Shown one piece after another: positions 1 through 11,018 of a stretch of DNA of 64,000 bases. Each line of letters starts with the position of its first letter. The first letter of the stretch is position 1. The notes beneath the pieces are model-generated. The model saw nothing but the letters and a program-made list of their open reading frames with translations, did no database searches and was not told the DNA's origin. Both the position numbers and the translations under genes were made by a program. The stretch covers positions 372,001 through 436,000 of the forward strand of contig JBBMOL010000193.1 of NCBI GenBank assembly GCA_037954665.1, given 5' to 3'. This DNA comes from Laguncularia racemosa. Taxonomy: Eukaryota > Streptophyta > Magnoliopsida > Myrtales > Combretaceae.

Positions 1-612
1 CCTAGTAACCAAGGTAACCCTGATTCTTCTACTTCTAGAAATCGTGACATTAGATGTTTTAAATGTCAAGGTAGAGGCCATATTGCTAGTCAATGTCCAA
101 ATAGGCGTGTGATGATTTTGCATGATGATGGGGAGTATGAGACTGAGGGGGATAGTGAAGAAGATGATATGCCTCCATTAGAGGATGCTAGTGATGATGA
201 GGAGCTTACAATGGGAAGGCTAGTGGCAATAGTGAAGCGAGCTTTGAATGTGCAGGTGAAGGAAGAAGAGGAGGTGCAAAGAGAGAATATATTTCATACT
301 AGATATTATCTAGGAAATCACAATTGTAGTTTGATCATTGATGGAGGGAGTCGCACCAATGTAATGAGTAATTTTATTGTTGAGAGGTTGGAGCTCAAAA
401 TTGTTAGACACCCTAGTCCATATAAATTGCAGTGGTTGAATGATAGTGGTGAGACTAAGGTGAGTAAGCAAGCCTTGATTGGTTTTCGCATTGGTAGGTA
501 TGAGGATGAGGTGTTATGCAATGTAGTGCCAATGCAAGCATGCCATGTGTTGTTGGGAAGACCATGGCAATTTGATAGGAAGGTTATTCATGATGGCTTT
601 TCTAACAAGTAA
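1..612 (+). pseudogene. Ty3/gypsy (CRM-like) gag C-terminus and protease, 5' part outside window
   Basis: The frame is open from base 1 to the stop at 610-612, so this is the tail of a longer gag-pro ORF cut by the window edge. A CCHC zinc knuckle (C-x2-C-x4-H-x4-C, starting CFKCQGRGH) lies at about 55-96, the nucleic-acid binding motif of Gag. An acidic stretch follows, then a retropepsin domain with the core LIIDGGSRTNV at about 331-363 and the flap/C-terminal motif LLGRPWQFDRK near 550-582. The active-site DGG is a variant of DTG/DSG seen in many plant Ty3 elements. The frame ends prematurely at FSNK, and homologous coding continues about 50 bases on in another frame, so a frameshift separates it from pol. 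CRM assignment is inference from sequence style. Confidence 0.85.
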
Positions 613-659
613 ACGCTTGTTCACCAAGGGAAAAGCTTTAATCTAAACCTTTAACACCT

Positions 660-2354
660 AAGCAAGTGTATGAGGATCAGTTGCAGTTACAACAGTCATT
701 TGCAAAACATAAGGTGAGTGAAAAGCAAAGGGAGAGTGAGAGAACAAAAGACAATGAGAAAGAAAAGGAATACAAAAGTCAAAAGGAAAAAGAGAGGAAG
801 GCTGGAAAGAGTGTGAGAGACCAAGTTGAAGGGGAATCAACTTTGGTGGTGAGTGAAAAGGAGAGGGCAGCCTTGCAAAAGGAGAGTTGTGTGGCAAGAG
901 CGAGTGTAGTGAGGAGAGCGTTAGTGATGAAGCAACCTATGTTGTTGCTGGTTTTTAAAGAAACATGTTTCATTACTAACGAACTATCTAACTCTTTGCC
1001 TAGTGTGGTTGTGTCTCTTGTGCAAGACTTTGAAGATGTCTTCCCCGAGGAGATTCCAAAAGGATTATCACCTATTCGTGGTATTGAGCACCAGATTGAC
1101 CTTGTACCCGGAGCATCGATTCCAAACAAGCCAGCATATAGGAGCAATCCGGAGGATACAAAGGAACTCCAAAGGCAGGTCGATGAATTAATGGAGAAGG
1201 GGTACGTGAGAGAAAGCATGAGTCCATGTACAGTGCCTGTGATTTTGGTGCTTAAGAAGGATGGGACATGGAGAATGTGTGTTGACTGCCATGCCATCAA
1301 CAACATTACAGTAAAGTATCGTCATCCCATTCCTCGTTTAGAAGACTTCTTAAATGGGTTATATGAGTATAGTGTCATTCCTCATGAGCCTTAGATAAAC
1401 ACTTCCATAGATTTTGTGTTAGGATTATCTAAGCCTAGGCATGATCGAGATTATATTTTTGTGGTTATGGATAGGATTCCTAAAATGGTTCATTTCATTC
1501 CTTATCATAAAACTGATGATGCTATACACATTGTTGATTTTTTCTTTAGAGAGGTAGTGCGTCCGCATGGTATACCTAATAGCATTGTTAGTGATCGGGA
1601 TGTAAAAATTTCGAGTCATTTTTGGAGAGTATTGTGGGAAAGGTTGGGAACTAAACGGATGTTTTCAACTATCTGTCACCCATAAATTGATGGGTAAATT
1701 GAGGTGGTTAACAGGACTTTAATTCAATTGTTAGGGGCAATCATAGAGAAGAACATTAGGACTTGGAAGGATTGCCTACCATTTGTGGATTTTGCATATA
1801 ATGGGGCTTTACATAGCATTACTTAATGTTCACCATTTGAGATTGTGTATGGTTTTAACCTACTGAATCCTAATTATTTATTGCTATTGCCACCTAAAAA
1901 GTTTGTGAGTTTTGATGCTGATTCTAAGGCAGATTTCGTGAGAAAGCTACATGCACAGGTAAAGAGTAGGATTGAAAAACAAAATGCCAAGGTCGCTTCA
2001 AGGGTGAACAAAGGCAGGAGACCCAAGATTTTTCAGCCTGGAGATTGGGTTTGGGTGCATTTTTGTAAGGAGAGGTTTCCATTGCAGAGGAGATCCAAGT
2101 TGAACCCTCGAGGAGACGGTACATTTCCGATGCTTGAAAGAATCAATGATAATGCATAGAAGAAAGATTTCCCAGGTGAGTCTCTAGTAAGTGTCACATT
2201 TAATGTTACTGATCTAAGTCCATTTGATGCAGGCAATGATTTGAGGACAAATCCTTTTCAAGAGGAGGGGAATGATGAGAGCCAAGCCGGAAGAAGAAAT
2301 GTGGATCCTCTTGAAGTGTCGCCTGGACCGATCACAAGAAATCAAGCGAAATGA
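660..2354 (+). pseudogene. Ty3/gypsy pol relic: RT N-terminus fused by deletion to integrase core and C-terminus
   Basis: One frame runs through the region with nonsense codons at 1392, 1683, 1695, about 1824, 2157 and 2352. It begins with a charged Lys/Glu linker (660-880), then the RT N-terminus (FPEEIPKGL, VPVILVLKKDGTWRMCVDCH). At about 1365 the sequence jumps into integrase, so the RT catalytic YxDD, RNase H and the integrase zinc domain are deleted. The integrase core keeps its first Asp (SIDFVLGL), second Asp (VSDRDVK) and the Glu (IEVVNRTL), though two Gln codons before the Glu are now stops. The C-terminus includes GDWVWVHFCKERFP. No chromodomain is seen. The Gln-to-stop and Trp-to-stop changes look like C-to-T decay. 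Confidence 0.85.
2259..2272 (+). other. Polypurine tract of the CRM-like element
   Basis: A run of purines broken only by its first base (caagaggaggggaa) sits directly before the TGATGAG start of the LTR, the expected position for plus-strand priming. It lies inside the pol reading frame. Confidence 0.7.
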
Positions 2355-3108
2355 TTCGAGGAAGCACTTAACGGGTTGATAAAGGTTGTCCATGAAGCCG
2401 GAAAGGATTGGAGCAATCATGAAGTTGGAACGGATTGGAACAACCATAGGAAGACCCTTGCTTTTGTACAAGTCACACCAGACACGGGATAAAGAGGGTA
2501 TGTATTTTCAAGGCACGGTGGTGTAGGAATCTCAAGATGGCACAGAATCATACACGACCAGACACACGGCTAAAAGGCACGGTCGTGTATGGAGTCAAGG
2601 AAATCCATAGAAAAATACACGTCTAGAAGTACACGGCCGTGTATCTCTTCAAGGCCGGCTTAAGGCCGCCGGCTTTCATTCCAACGCCGCTGGCCTTCAT
2701 GTTTACACTGCGGGCTTTCTTGTTCTGTTTTTGTGTTTTTACGCAACTTATCTAAGTTATGTCGTTTTGGGCTTTAATGTTATGCATTATAAACCCTAAT
2801 ATAAGCTCCTAGGGTTAGAATATAGAAGATACAATATACATCTTAGAACATTAAACGCTTTTGAGAGGCTCCTCTCTTGGTTCTTCAAGAACTAACTAGA
2901 ACTTGTCGGATTAATTTCCGTGGCGTTCATCCTGACTTATCAATCTGTCTTTCATCCCGATTGTGGCGTCTTCATTTTATACCAAGGTTCTTGTCTCGCT
3001 TATAGACAACGGGTCGCGGTTTCCACTTTAGGTGTTTGGGCGTCTTAGGCAACGAATTCCAAACGTATTGGTATTGGGTTTCGTCACGGGTTGGCGTGGT
3101 TCGTATCA
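2273..3108 (+). repeat. 3' LTR of the CRM-like Ty3 element
   Basis: This 836-bp segment starts TGATGAGAG just after the polypurine tract and ends TTCGTATCA, giving TG...CA termini. The left LTR is outside the window, so the ends rest on termini and context only. The pol frame continues into it, first to the stop at 2352 and then on to about 2490. CRM elements are known for coding sequence that overlaps the 3' LTR, which supports the lineage call. The U3 part holds CACGG/CCGTG and GGCCGGC motifs. The bases after it (gtttg) would be the target duplication, which cannot be checked here. Confidence 0.7.
2511..2710. repeat. Dyad array CACGG/CCGTG with adjoining GGCCGGC motifs
   Basis: CACGG, CACGAC and CCGTG/TCGTG words recur about every 20-40 bases, including a perfect 14-base palindrome TACACGGCCGTGTA at 2630-2643. 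Right after it comes a GC-rich run with GGCCGGC, GCCGCCGGC and GCCGCTGGCC (2652-2700). The DNA is non-coding and lies in the LTR. Related word clusters occur at 9590-9960, 17515-17700 and 37915-38265. Confidence 0.65.
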
Positions 3109-3924
3109 GTTTGGTTACCCTTGCTTAGCTTATGAGTGTAGACACTTGGTGCTTATTTGGCTTAAATGCTCTAGTGAATGGGTGATGACAAATGTATTCT
3201 CTTTAGTTTAACCTTGAGTATGGATTAACTTGTGACTATATAGTGTTTCATCGCCCTAAATCAACTAATTAAAGGTTTAGACTTAATTAAAACCTAACAT
3301 GCGTTTCACGTGACATTATGTCAAACCCCAAAAAAGATAGGTCATTCCTAATGATAAAATTAACTAGGATAGTTGTTTTAAATCTCAATAAAAGTAGAAA
3401 ACAGTAATCAAAAATTTTTTTAGACCTTCAAATAATTATGATTCCTATCTATATTTTACAATTAAGCCTCAAATATTATTAGCTACATAAAGTTAGTCTT
3501 CAAACAAGAATTTTTTTTTAGTCAATTTGAGATTCCTTTGAATATCTATATACAATTTTTCTTCTTTTTAGAGATGTAAATAATTAGCTTGTCTAAGGAA
3601 CTTTTCTAACTAACTTCCTAAGAAAGCCACCATAAAGTTAACTCCTTAAAGAAGCATATATCACTAACTTCTTGAGGAAGCTTACTTAATGAACTTCTTA
3701 AGTAAGACATCAAAAGAAGAAGTCATCTTGATAAACTTGATGACAAAGTCTGTCAAAGAAAATCAAAACTCTACCAGTTAGTGTCAACTCATTACACTTC
3801 CATTCAATCCTAAACCGAGCATTTAATTAAAGCAAGATCCTTATCCAAACTAGAATATCTTATGGAAAACAAAAACAAGTAAGAATACTTGATAGATTCA
3901 GCCTAGAAATCAAAATCATAAACC
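3109..3924. other. AT-rich intergenic stretch, no gene seen
   Basis: No coding potential is visible. Between about 3590 and 3710 an imperfect short motif close to aacttcttaaggaagc recurs about five times at 25-40 base intervals. Its right end is the target site of the element inserted at 3930. Confidence 0.5.
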
Positions 3925-3929
3925 AAATA

Positions 3930-4290
3930 TGATGTGCCTAAATCCAAGATTAAGCACATGCAAAACCAATTTGAAAGACAATTAGTCAATTAAACTAGTC
4001 ATTAAATGGCGTCAAATCTCAATGCTTATGTAACCAATTCTTCAATTAGGATGTGATCAATCTTAATTCGAAGTATGATGATGCTCTAATACCAAATTAT
4101 GATGTGCCTAAATCCAAGATTAAGCACATGCAAAATTAATTAGAAAGACAATTAGACGATGTCAATCAAACTAGTCACTAAATGGCATCAAATCCTCAAT
4201 ACTTATGTAACCAATTCTTCAATTAGGATGTGATCAATCTTAATTCCAAGTATGAGGATGCTCTTATACCAAAAAGATAATGTGCCTAAA
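3930..4290 (-). repeat. Threefold tandem unit with PBS-like sites in the left LTR
   Basis: The block beginning tgatgtgcctaaat occurs at 3930, 4100 and, as taatgtgcctaaat, 4278 (spacing 170 and 178). Each inner boundary is preceded by gctctaatacca (4083-4094) or gctcttatacc (4260-4270), the reverse complement of a tRNA-iMet primer binding site (TGGTATCAGAGC). The unit therefore joins an LTR end, a PBS and about 150 bases of leader-like sequence. The same organisation is present in the right LTR. Confidence 0.85.
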
Positions 4291-4866
4291 TGGGAATTAA
4301 GCCTAAGCAACACAATCTAACTAACAACCCCCAAAAGATAAGGCCAAATCGGTTTACTTTTGGAGCAATATTATTGCGTGAACCCTAAATGCAATATTTG
4401 ATTCGAATGTAAAGTTCATGAAATGATTAACACTATGAAGTATTCCTCAATGAAGATCACAAATTATACTTGAAATGCCACGTGATTACTACTCAAAATC
4501 AACAAGAACAATAACCATGATCCACCTTCGACAACACTTGCTTTCACGGTTCAAGAAACGTACACAATGGAGGAATAGAAATCAAGTATAAAAGTAACTC
4601 AATTAAGCACAATAACTCGAAAAATAAGGAATCAAATCTGACCAAGAAATTTTCAATCCAACCCTAGATATGACACACTAGAGAAGAAAAGAAACACAAC
4701 AAATAGAAATTCATATAACTTACAATTTCTCTTTGTTGTACTCGTCACAATTCCAACTCTTGGGATTGAAATTGATAAGAGGGATTGAACTAAGGATAAA
4801 CCTTAATTCTCTCACAAAAATATCAAGTGTATATTCTGAAAAATTCTCCCCAAAACCCTACTTTAA

Positions 4867-4884
4867 GCAAGTATTTATACTTGC
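4867..4884 (-). promoter_or_regulatory. Palindromic TATA box of the left LTR
   Basis: GCAAGTA and TACTTGC arms flank TTTA/TAAA, making a near-perfect palindrome around a TATA element. The same 18-base site is found in four other LTRs of this clade in the window. Confidence 0.6.
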
Positions 4885-5288
4885 TCCCTTTATAGTTAAA
4901 AAATCCACAAAAGTACAACAATGCTACTTTTAGGGTGGCTAGTCCTAAAAGACAATTACAAGAAAATGAAAGTGTCCCAAAAGAAAAGTACAACATAAAA
5001 TGGTCCAAAGAACAATTACAAAGTACAAAAATAATATATTTCTTCAAGAGCCAATGCTTCAAAGTGAAGTCAATCTCAACAGGCATTTGGATGAAAATCT
5101 AATGATGTCCCGTGGTGATCAACTAATGTAAGTCATTTTAGCATCTCATGGAGAAATATTATTGTACCTGTAAGATTATTACTCAAATATTTATTAGATA
5201 AAAAGAAATAAGATAAAATATTAGTGATTTAGATCATCATCCAAATCGAGTTATGAGTGCATCTAGTGTGCCGGAAAAATTCCCATCA

Positions 5289-5302
5289 TCTCCTCGGGCT
5301 TT
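5289..5302 (-). other. Polypurine tract next to the left LTR
   Basis: Read on the minus strand the bases are AAAGCCCGAGGAGA immediately before the LTR start TGATGGGAA. The purine run is short and interrupted, but its position is right for a 3' LTR. Confidence 0.5.
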
Positions 5303-6930
5303 TGAAAGATTTGCCCTCAGATCTAGAGTGTCGAACTGAACCCAGATATCTCTCTTGGCCTATTCTCCTAGTTACCAGATGTAGTGGAAGTAGTTTTGAT
5401 CTGCTCCTGAAACCGGTGCACCTCAAATGGAGTCGTAGGTGTTAGTACTATGTGAGACCCTCTCATACTGAACATATAGGTGTTTCTGAAACCGTCATAT
5501 AACACCTTCTGATCAAGCATCTAGGACCTAACTAACAGCAAATGGAATGCACGCATAGGAATCATGTCACATAGGATCTCATCGTGATACTTCTGCCCAA
5601 CACTCACAGGCACCTTTGCCCTTAACATAACATGTATACTACCCTAATTGTCAAACCAATGCAAGTTATAAGGGCTAGGATATAGACTAGTAGATAATTG
5701 TAATTTGTCTACTAGTATAGCAGATAAAACATTCGTGCAACTACCACTATCAATGATGAGTACACAAAGGTTACCTCTGATCCTGCAAGAGGTGTGGAAT
5801 ATGTTCTCCCTTTGTATGTCTCTAGCATTAGGAGACAAGGTTAGAGTCTTGCTTATCACATTAATAGGTAGATATTGTTCACCTGTATGCTCCTCATGTG
5901 TTTCTACAGTTTGGTCATCATAATACTCCTGTAGTGCTACAGATAAGTCTATATACTAAGCCTATTCCTCATCAACCTCAACATCTTCTCCAGCGCCCTC
6001 CATAACAATCATCACCCTCTTATTTGGACATTGTGCTGCCATATGCCTAAATTCCATGCACTTAAAGCATTTGATTTGGCGTGCTTTTCCACTGGTAGAT
6101 TCGGGAACAATCTGCCTCACATTTGGTGCTATTACCTCTTTACCCTTCCTAGAGGGTATATTTTCTTTGACAATGCTAGGGGTAGTTTTTTCCACTGCTT
6201 TCGCTGTCTCACCTACCGCCTTTGTCCCTCTTGATCGACCGTCAGCTACCATGGGTCTGGTAGTAGTATTAGGCCTGTTGCTCGGAGCCCTAAACAAGCT
6301 GGACCTCCTTTGCCTCTCCACTTTCAAGGCCAACTGAATAGCCTCTTCAAGTATACTATAGCACTACAGCTCAACAACATACGCTATCTCATATTTTAGC
6401 CCTGAAATGAAGCGTGCTAGGGTCTGTTCTAAAGGTTCGATTAACCCACATCTAATCATAAGGGTTTTGAATTCCTACACATAATCATCCACTATCTTGT
6501 CCTCCTAGTCCAAATAATCATTAGCTGATCCTTTGCCATCATAAGAAGGCATCTACAACTTCACATACTCTAGTCCCCAAGGTGGCCTGAAATCCCTATT
6601 CTGGTACGGATTAGCCCCAAAGTTGTCGTCCCTTTCTTCCTTGTAAGGATGATGATCTCCTTCCATTCTTCTATTCAAATTTCCTTCTCCCATTGCTCTA
6701 TCTCGCTGAAGGTTTTGTGGAGCTACCTGAGGTGGTGCTTGAAGGTTCACCACTGGTGGTTGTAGCAATGTCATCCTATCAATTCTAGTTACTAAAGTGG
6801 CAACTATGGTAATAAGATCTTGGAATTGTTCTTCCAAAGTCCTCCTACCTATGGTATTATGACCTTGACCTCTACCAACCTGGCTATTGGCTTCATTACC
6901 AATTCCCCCATTCATACTCTCGTTGGACAT
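5289..6930 (-). pseudogene. gag-protease region of the non-autonomous Ty3 element
   Basis: Gag starts at 6930 (MSNESMNGG, then a predicted helical segment LEEQFQDLITIVATLVTRID). A CCHC-type knuckle (CFKCMEFRHMAAQCP) lies at about 6080-6030 and the retropepsin core LIIDSGSCTNVLS at about 5770-5730, with the catalytic Asp kept as DSG. Gag is interrupted by stops and frameshifts between 6553 and 6333 and between 5962 and 5859. After the protease C-terminus the frame passes within about 120 bases to DLRANLSKARGDD, the extreme end of pol, and enters the 3' LTR. The whole RT-RNase H-integrase block has been removed. Confidence 0.82.
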
Positions 6931-8001
6931 GATGTGATTTGAAGTAGTTCAAAAATTTACAGCACACTCCTTTAACAATAGTAATCCACATGTTTTAGCA
7001 ACTACAATAATGTAATAGCTCACCTCTCAAAGAGAAAGTCAAAAGCACAAGGTGAAATAATTTAGTACTCCAAATAAGTTTAATGAATGAAGTGCAAATG
7101 CAACTACTTTAAGTAGATGGAAATAAATTCAACAACAAATGTTTAAGTAACTAGTTCAATTACTTTTACACTTTAATGATTTGTTTGAAGTTTAATTTCC
7201 ACCACTTAACCTTCCTTTTCTTGCCTTGATTTCACACTACAATATCCACAATGGGCAGCACTTCAATGAATGCAAAATACTCAAATCCACTGCCACACTA
7301 CTCCTTTTAGCATACGGTGCTATTTCAATCACGTCTCCTACAATTGTCCACAATGCACACACCAAAAATAATCCACACCGAAATGCACACAACCTTTCAC
7401 AAAATTTTGCAAACACAACTCTACACACACTCCCAAACATACAAGTGTCACCACTACAAACACCAAAGCAAACCACCACTTACTACACAAAACAACAACA
7501 ATTCAAATTAGAAAATCAAACCACTTCACTAATTGAAACCCTTCCACAATTGGTAAGAAGTAATTTTCAAATTCAAATAACCATACATTAACTTCTTCAA
7601 CTTAATATTTGTTTTGAAAATAAAATAATTTCCAAATCTTCCACAAAACTCAAATCTAGAAATGCTCAATGGTACCCACTATTTCCGAAAAACAAATAAG
7701 TAAAGTTCACACTTCTTCTTTCTATACAATTGGAGATATTTCACACTTCCGAATTTAGGTTAAAAAATGCACTAACTCTCCTCTCCCCTTCATGATGAAT
7801 TCAACAACAAAGAAGCTTCAACAAGTACTTAAAACTCACTCCAATAAGCAGTAAGTTCAAATTCCACTCAAGACAATCACGCAACTTCGAGTAATTACAA
7901 CAACAATTTCAATTTTACTCTCAATTTCGGAATGAAGATGTAAGAACATAAACCTTACATTTCTGAAATTCAAAATCAAATAACCCTTCTCGCAATCCTA
8001 A
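6931..8001 (-). other. Untranslated leader between PBS and gag
   Basis: About 1.07 kb without coding signal lies between the PBS and the gag start. It is CA-rich on the plus strand at 7340-7510 (GT-rich on the minus strand), as is the leader of the related element at 31180-32270. Short ORFs here look like compositional shadows. Confidence 0.55.
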
Positions 8002-8013
8002 GCTCTAATACCA
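8002..8013 (-). other. Primer binding site (tRNA-iMet type)
   Basis: The minus strand reads TGGTATTAGAGC five bases after the LTR end GGCACATCA. It differs by one base from TGGTATCAGAGC, the complement of the plant initiator tRNA-Met 3' end. Confidence 0.8.
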
Positions 8014-8559
8014 AATTATGATGTGCCTAAATCCAAGATTAAGCACATGCAAAACCAATTTGAAAGACAATTAGACAATGTCAATCAAACTAGTCACTAA
8101 ATGGCATCAAATCTCAATGCTTATGTAAACAATTCTTCAATTAGGATGTGATCAATCTTAATTCCAAGTATAATGATGCTCTGATACCAAATTATAATGT
8201 GCCTAAATCCAAGATTAAGTACATGCAAAACCAATTTGAAAGACAATTAGACAATGTCAATTAAACTAGTCACTAAATGGCATCAAATCCTCAATACTTA
8301 TGCAACCAATTCCTCAATTAGGATGTGATCAATCTTAATTCCAAGTATGATGATGCTCTGATACCAAAAAGATGATGTGTCTAAATGGGAATTAAGCCCA
8401 AGCAATACAATCCAACTAACAACCCCCAAAAGACAAGGCCAAATCAGTTCACTTTTAGAGCAATATTAATGCGTGAACCCTAAATGCAATATTTGATTCG
8501 AATGTATAGTTCATAAAATGATTAACACAATGAAGTATTCCTCAATGAAGATCACAAAT

Positions 8560-10186
8560 TGATGGGTGTCGAATCCAACAAAAATAAAACCTACTCCTAG
8601 ACAATTATATGATTTGCATATAGTGGTGAGTAGGGTCGAATCCATAGGGATTGGTTAAATATATTTCTATTCAAAGAGAATAAAGAGGAAAAGAAAAATG
8701 GGGGGTTTTGTTTGTGAATCGAATAATGTTGAAACAAGATAATAAAATTGAATATTGATAAAAAGCCTAGCCAAAGGAATCAAGATAGTTTAATTCTATG
8801 AATTGATCATCGATGCAAATGTTTTCTATTCTTATTTCTAGATAAACTGGTTATGGTTATTAACAAGCTCTAACAACCTATCTCTCCGTACTTCCTCGAT
8901 AATCAAGACAAGCTCTTTGATTATTTCTCTTATCGATTAGACAACCCTAGACAAGCGCTTAGGATTTAATCTATCAATAGCATTAAAAATTAGAGAGACC
9001 ACAAATTCATGCCGGTAGATTATAAGATAACCTATTTAAACATGATCATACACCTCCATAACATGAATTCGATCATCTATTTTATAACTAAACATGTTAT
9101 TGTGTCACTGAGACTAGAACAATCAAACAATTACGGATTTGACGTGCTACTTAACAATATATTAACTTGCTAATTAAGTAGAAGAGCTCTAATTCATACC
9201 AATCAACAAAGATAATAATGACAAAATGTTCAGAAGATATATGAATATCCAAAAACATAGAATAGAATAAATACAAGTCAATTAGACCTCACAATTCCTG
9301 GAAAATTAAACATCTATGACCCTTTGGCTAGAAAGGTAGCTTAGCTACTCATGTTCATCAACAAAACGGAAATAAAAAGTAAAGTCATAACAAGCCTCTA
9401 TTTCCAACTGCTTGCTCTGCCTCCTTCCTTCCTTCTTGTCTCCAAGATGATCTAAGATTCAAGATGCCCCCTAACCCTCTAGGGTTAGTTCTATTTATAT
9501 TGTTAAAGGAATGGCAGGTGATCTTTTGCTAGCAAGATACGAAAATATCTTTACTTTTTCAAGTAGATTTCGAGAAGTGAATATTCGTCTGCCTGGCACG
9601 TCTTACCACACGGCCATAGGTCAAGCCGTGCCTTCCTCTGTGCATAATTCACGTATCATCTTCCATATCCAGTGTATACCACGGCTAACACGCTAGATTT
9701 CCAACCGTACCTTCCTCTGTGCATAATCTACAAGTCTTCATCCGTGTCCAGTGTGTACCACGGCTACATCTACGGCTAGATTTCCAACCGTGTCTTCCTC
9801 TGTCAATGTTCCACAATTTCTTCTCCTTGGCACGTCTAGCTTTCACCATGGTTTCCACCACGGCTTCCACCACGACCGTGTCCTAAGTCGTGTCTCTCTC
9901 TTTCTCATGCAGTGTGTAGCACGGTTTACACCATGGCCATATCTCAAACCGTGTCTCCTTCTAGACAGATACATGCCCATGTGCTTTCCTCTAGTGGTGT
10001 AATTCCTTGTCTTGATCCAAGTTGTAGATGACTTCTCTAATTTACTTGAATTAGCATCCTTAACTCCATTTAACCTGATTTATCACCATAATAAAATTAA
10101 GTACCATTTCCTTATGATTTCTATAAAATCAATAGTAAATTAACACCATTTATGCTATAAAGATTGAGTATAAAATGGCTCTATCA
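8560..10186 (-). mobile_element. Solo LTR nested in the 5' LTR, TSD caaat
   Basis: The insert begins TGATGGGTGTC and ends GGCTCTATCA, with caaat at 8555-8559 and again at 10187-10191. The matching empty site is in the left LTR. No coding domain, PBS or polypurine tract is present, so 1,627 bp fits a solo LTR left by LTR-LTR recombination. Orientation is taken as minus from a TATA-like aatataaatag near 9502-9490 and a start TGATAGAGCC. A CACGG/CCGTG array lies at 9590-9960. The lineage is not certain; its ends resemble Ty3 LTRs. Confidence 0.82.
9590..9960. repeat. CACGG/CCGTG word array in the solo LTR
   Basis: Words such as ccacacggcc, agccgtgcc, accacggcta, aaccgtgtc, ccacgaccgtgtc and aaccgtgtctcc recur through 370 bases. 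A longer motif close to ccgt(g/a)ccttcctctgtgcataat also repeats at 9630 and 9705, giving a degenerate ~75-base periodicity. Non-coding. Confidence 0.6.
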
Positions 10187-10592
10187 CAAATTATACTTGA
10201 AATGCCACGTGATTACTATTCAAAATCAACAAGAAGAATAACCGTGATCCACCTTCCACAACACTTGCTTTCACGGTTTAAGAAACGTGCACAATGGAGG
10301 AATAGAAATCAAGTATAAAAGTAACTCAACTAAGCACAATAACTTGAAAAATAAGGAATCAAATCTAACCAAGAAAGTTTCAATCCAACTCTAGATATGA
10401 CACACTAGAGAAGAAATGAAACACAACAAATAGAAATTGATATAACTCACAATTTCTCTTTATTACGCTCACCACAATTCCAACTCTTGGGATTGAAATT
10501 GATAAGGGGGATTGAACTAAGGATGAACCTAATTCTCTCACAAAAATATCAAGTTTAAATTTTGAAAAAGTCTCCCCAAAACCCTACTTTAT

Positions 10593-10610
10593 GCAAGTAT
10601 TTATACTTGC
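10593..10610 (-). promoter_or_regulatory. Palindromic TATA box of the right LTR
   Basis: Same 18-base GCAAGTA-TTTA-TACTTGC palindrome as at 4867-4884, in the equivalent LTR position. Confidence 0.6.
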
Positions 10611-11018
10611 TCCCTTTAGGGTTAAAAAATCTACAAAATTACAACTATGCCACTTTTAGGGTGGTTGGTCTTAAAAGACAATTACAAGAAAATGAAAGTG
10701 TCCAAAAGAAAAGTGCAACATAAAATGGTCCAAAGAAAAATTACAAAGTACAAAAATAATATAAATCGTCAAGAGCCAATGCTTCAAAGTGAAGTCAATC
10801 TCAGCTAGCATTTGGATGAAAATCTGATGATATCCCATGGTGATCAACTAATGTAAGTCATTTTGGCATCCTATGGAGAAATATTATTGTCCTTGTAAGA
10901 TTATTACTCAAATATTTATTAGATAAAAAGAAATAAGATGAAATATGAGTGATTGAGATCATCAACCAAATCAAGTTCTAAGAGCATCTAGTGTGCCGAA
11001 AAAGTTCCCATCAAAATA

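Larger units (their letters stand above)
3930..5288 (-). repeat. 3' LTR (left) of the minus-strand non-autonomous Ty3 element
   Basis: It starts TGATGTGCC and ends TTCCCATCA. The sequence from about 4278 to 5288 matches 8373-8559 plus 10187-11013, which defines the LTR pair once the nested insertion is removed. It includes the palindromic TATA box at 4867-4884 and, at its outer end, two extra copies of a ~170-178-base unit. On the minus strand the last pol codons run into it. Confidence 0.88.
3930..11013 (-). mobile_element. Non-autonomous Ty3/gypsy element with both LTRs, flanked by TSD aaata
   Basis: The outer ends are TGATGTGCC at 3930 and TTCCCATCA at 11013 (on the minus strand TGATGGGAA...GGCACATCA). 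Identical aaata flanks lie at 3925-3929 and 11014-11018, so this is one insertion. Read on the minus strand it has a 5' LTR (8019-11013, containing a nested solo LTR), a PBS, an untranslated leader, gag, protease, then a junction straight to the last codons of pol, a polypurine tract and the 3' LTR (3930-5288). RT, RNase H and integrase are absent, so its transposition needed proteins from another copy. Confidence 0.9.
8019..11013 (-). repeat. 5' LTR (right) of the non-autonomous Ty3 element, split by a nested solo LTR
   Basis: LTR sequence occupies 8019-8559 and 10187-11013. The interrupted site matches the uninterrupted left LTR at gatcacaaattatacttg. Joined lengths (about 1.37 kb) agree with the left copy. 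It has the same threefold tandem unit at 8019, 8195 and 8373, with PBS-like gctctgatacca at 8179-8190 and 8355-8366, and the palindromic TATA box at 10593-10610. Confidence 0.88.

Noticed and set aside
5962..6333. Possible endogenous pararetrovirus (zinc knuckle plus protease)
   Set aside because: LTRs, PBS next to an LTR, polypurine tract and TSD show an LTR retrotransposon; no movement protein or pararetroviral features are present.
7226..7591. 121-codon plus-strand ORF in the leader of the minus-strand element
   Set aside because: Composition follows the CA-rich leader; it lies antisense to the element and has no domain.
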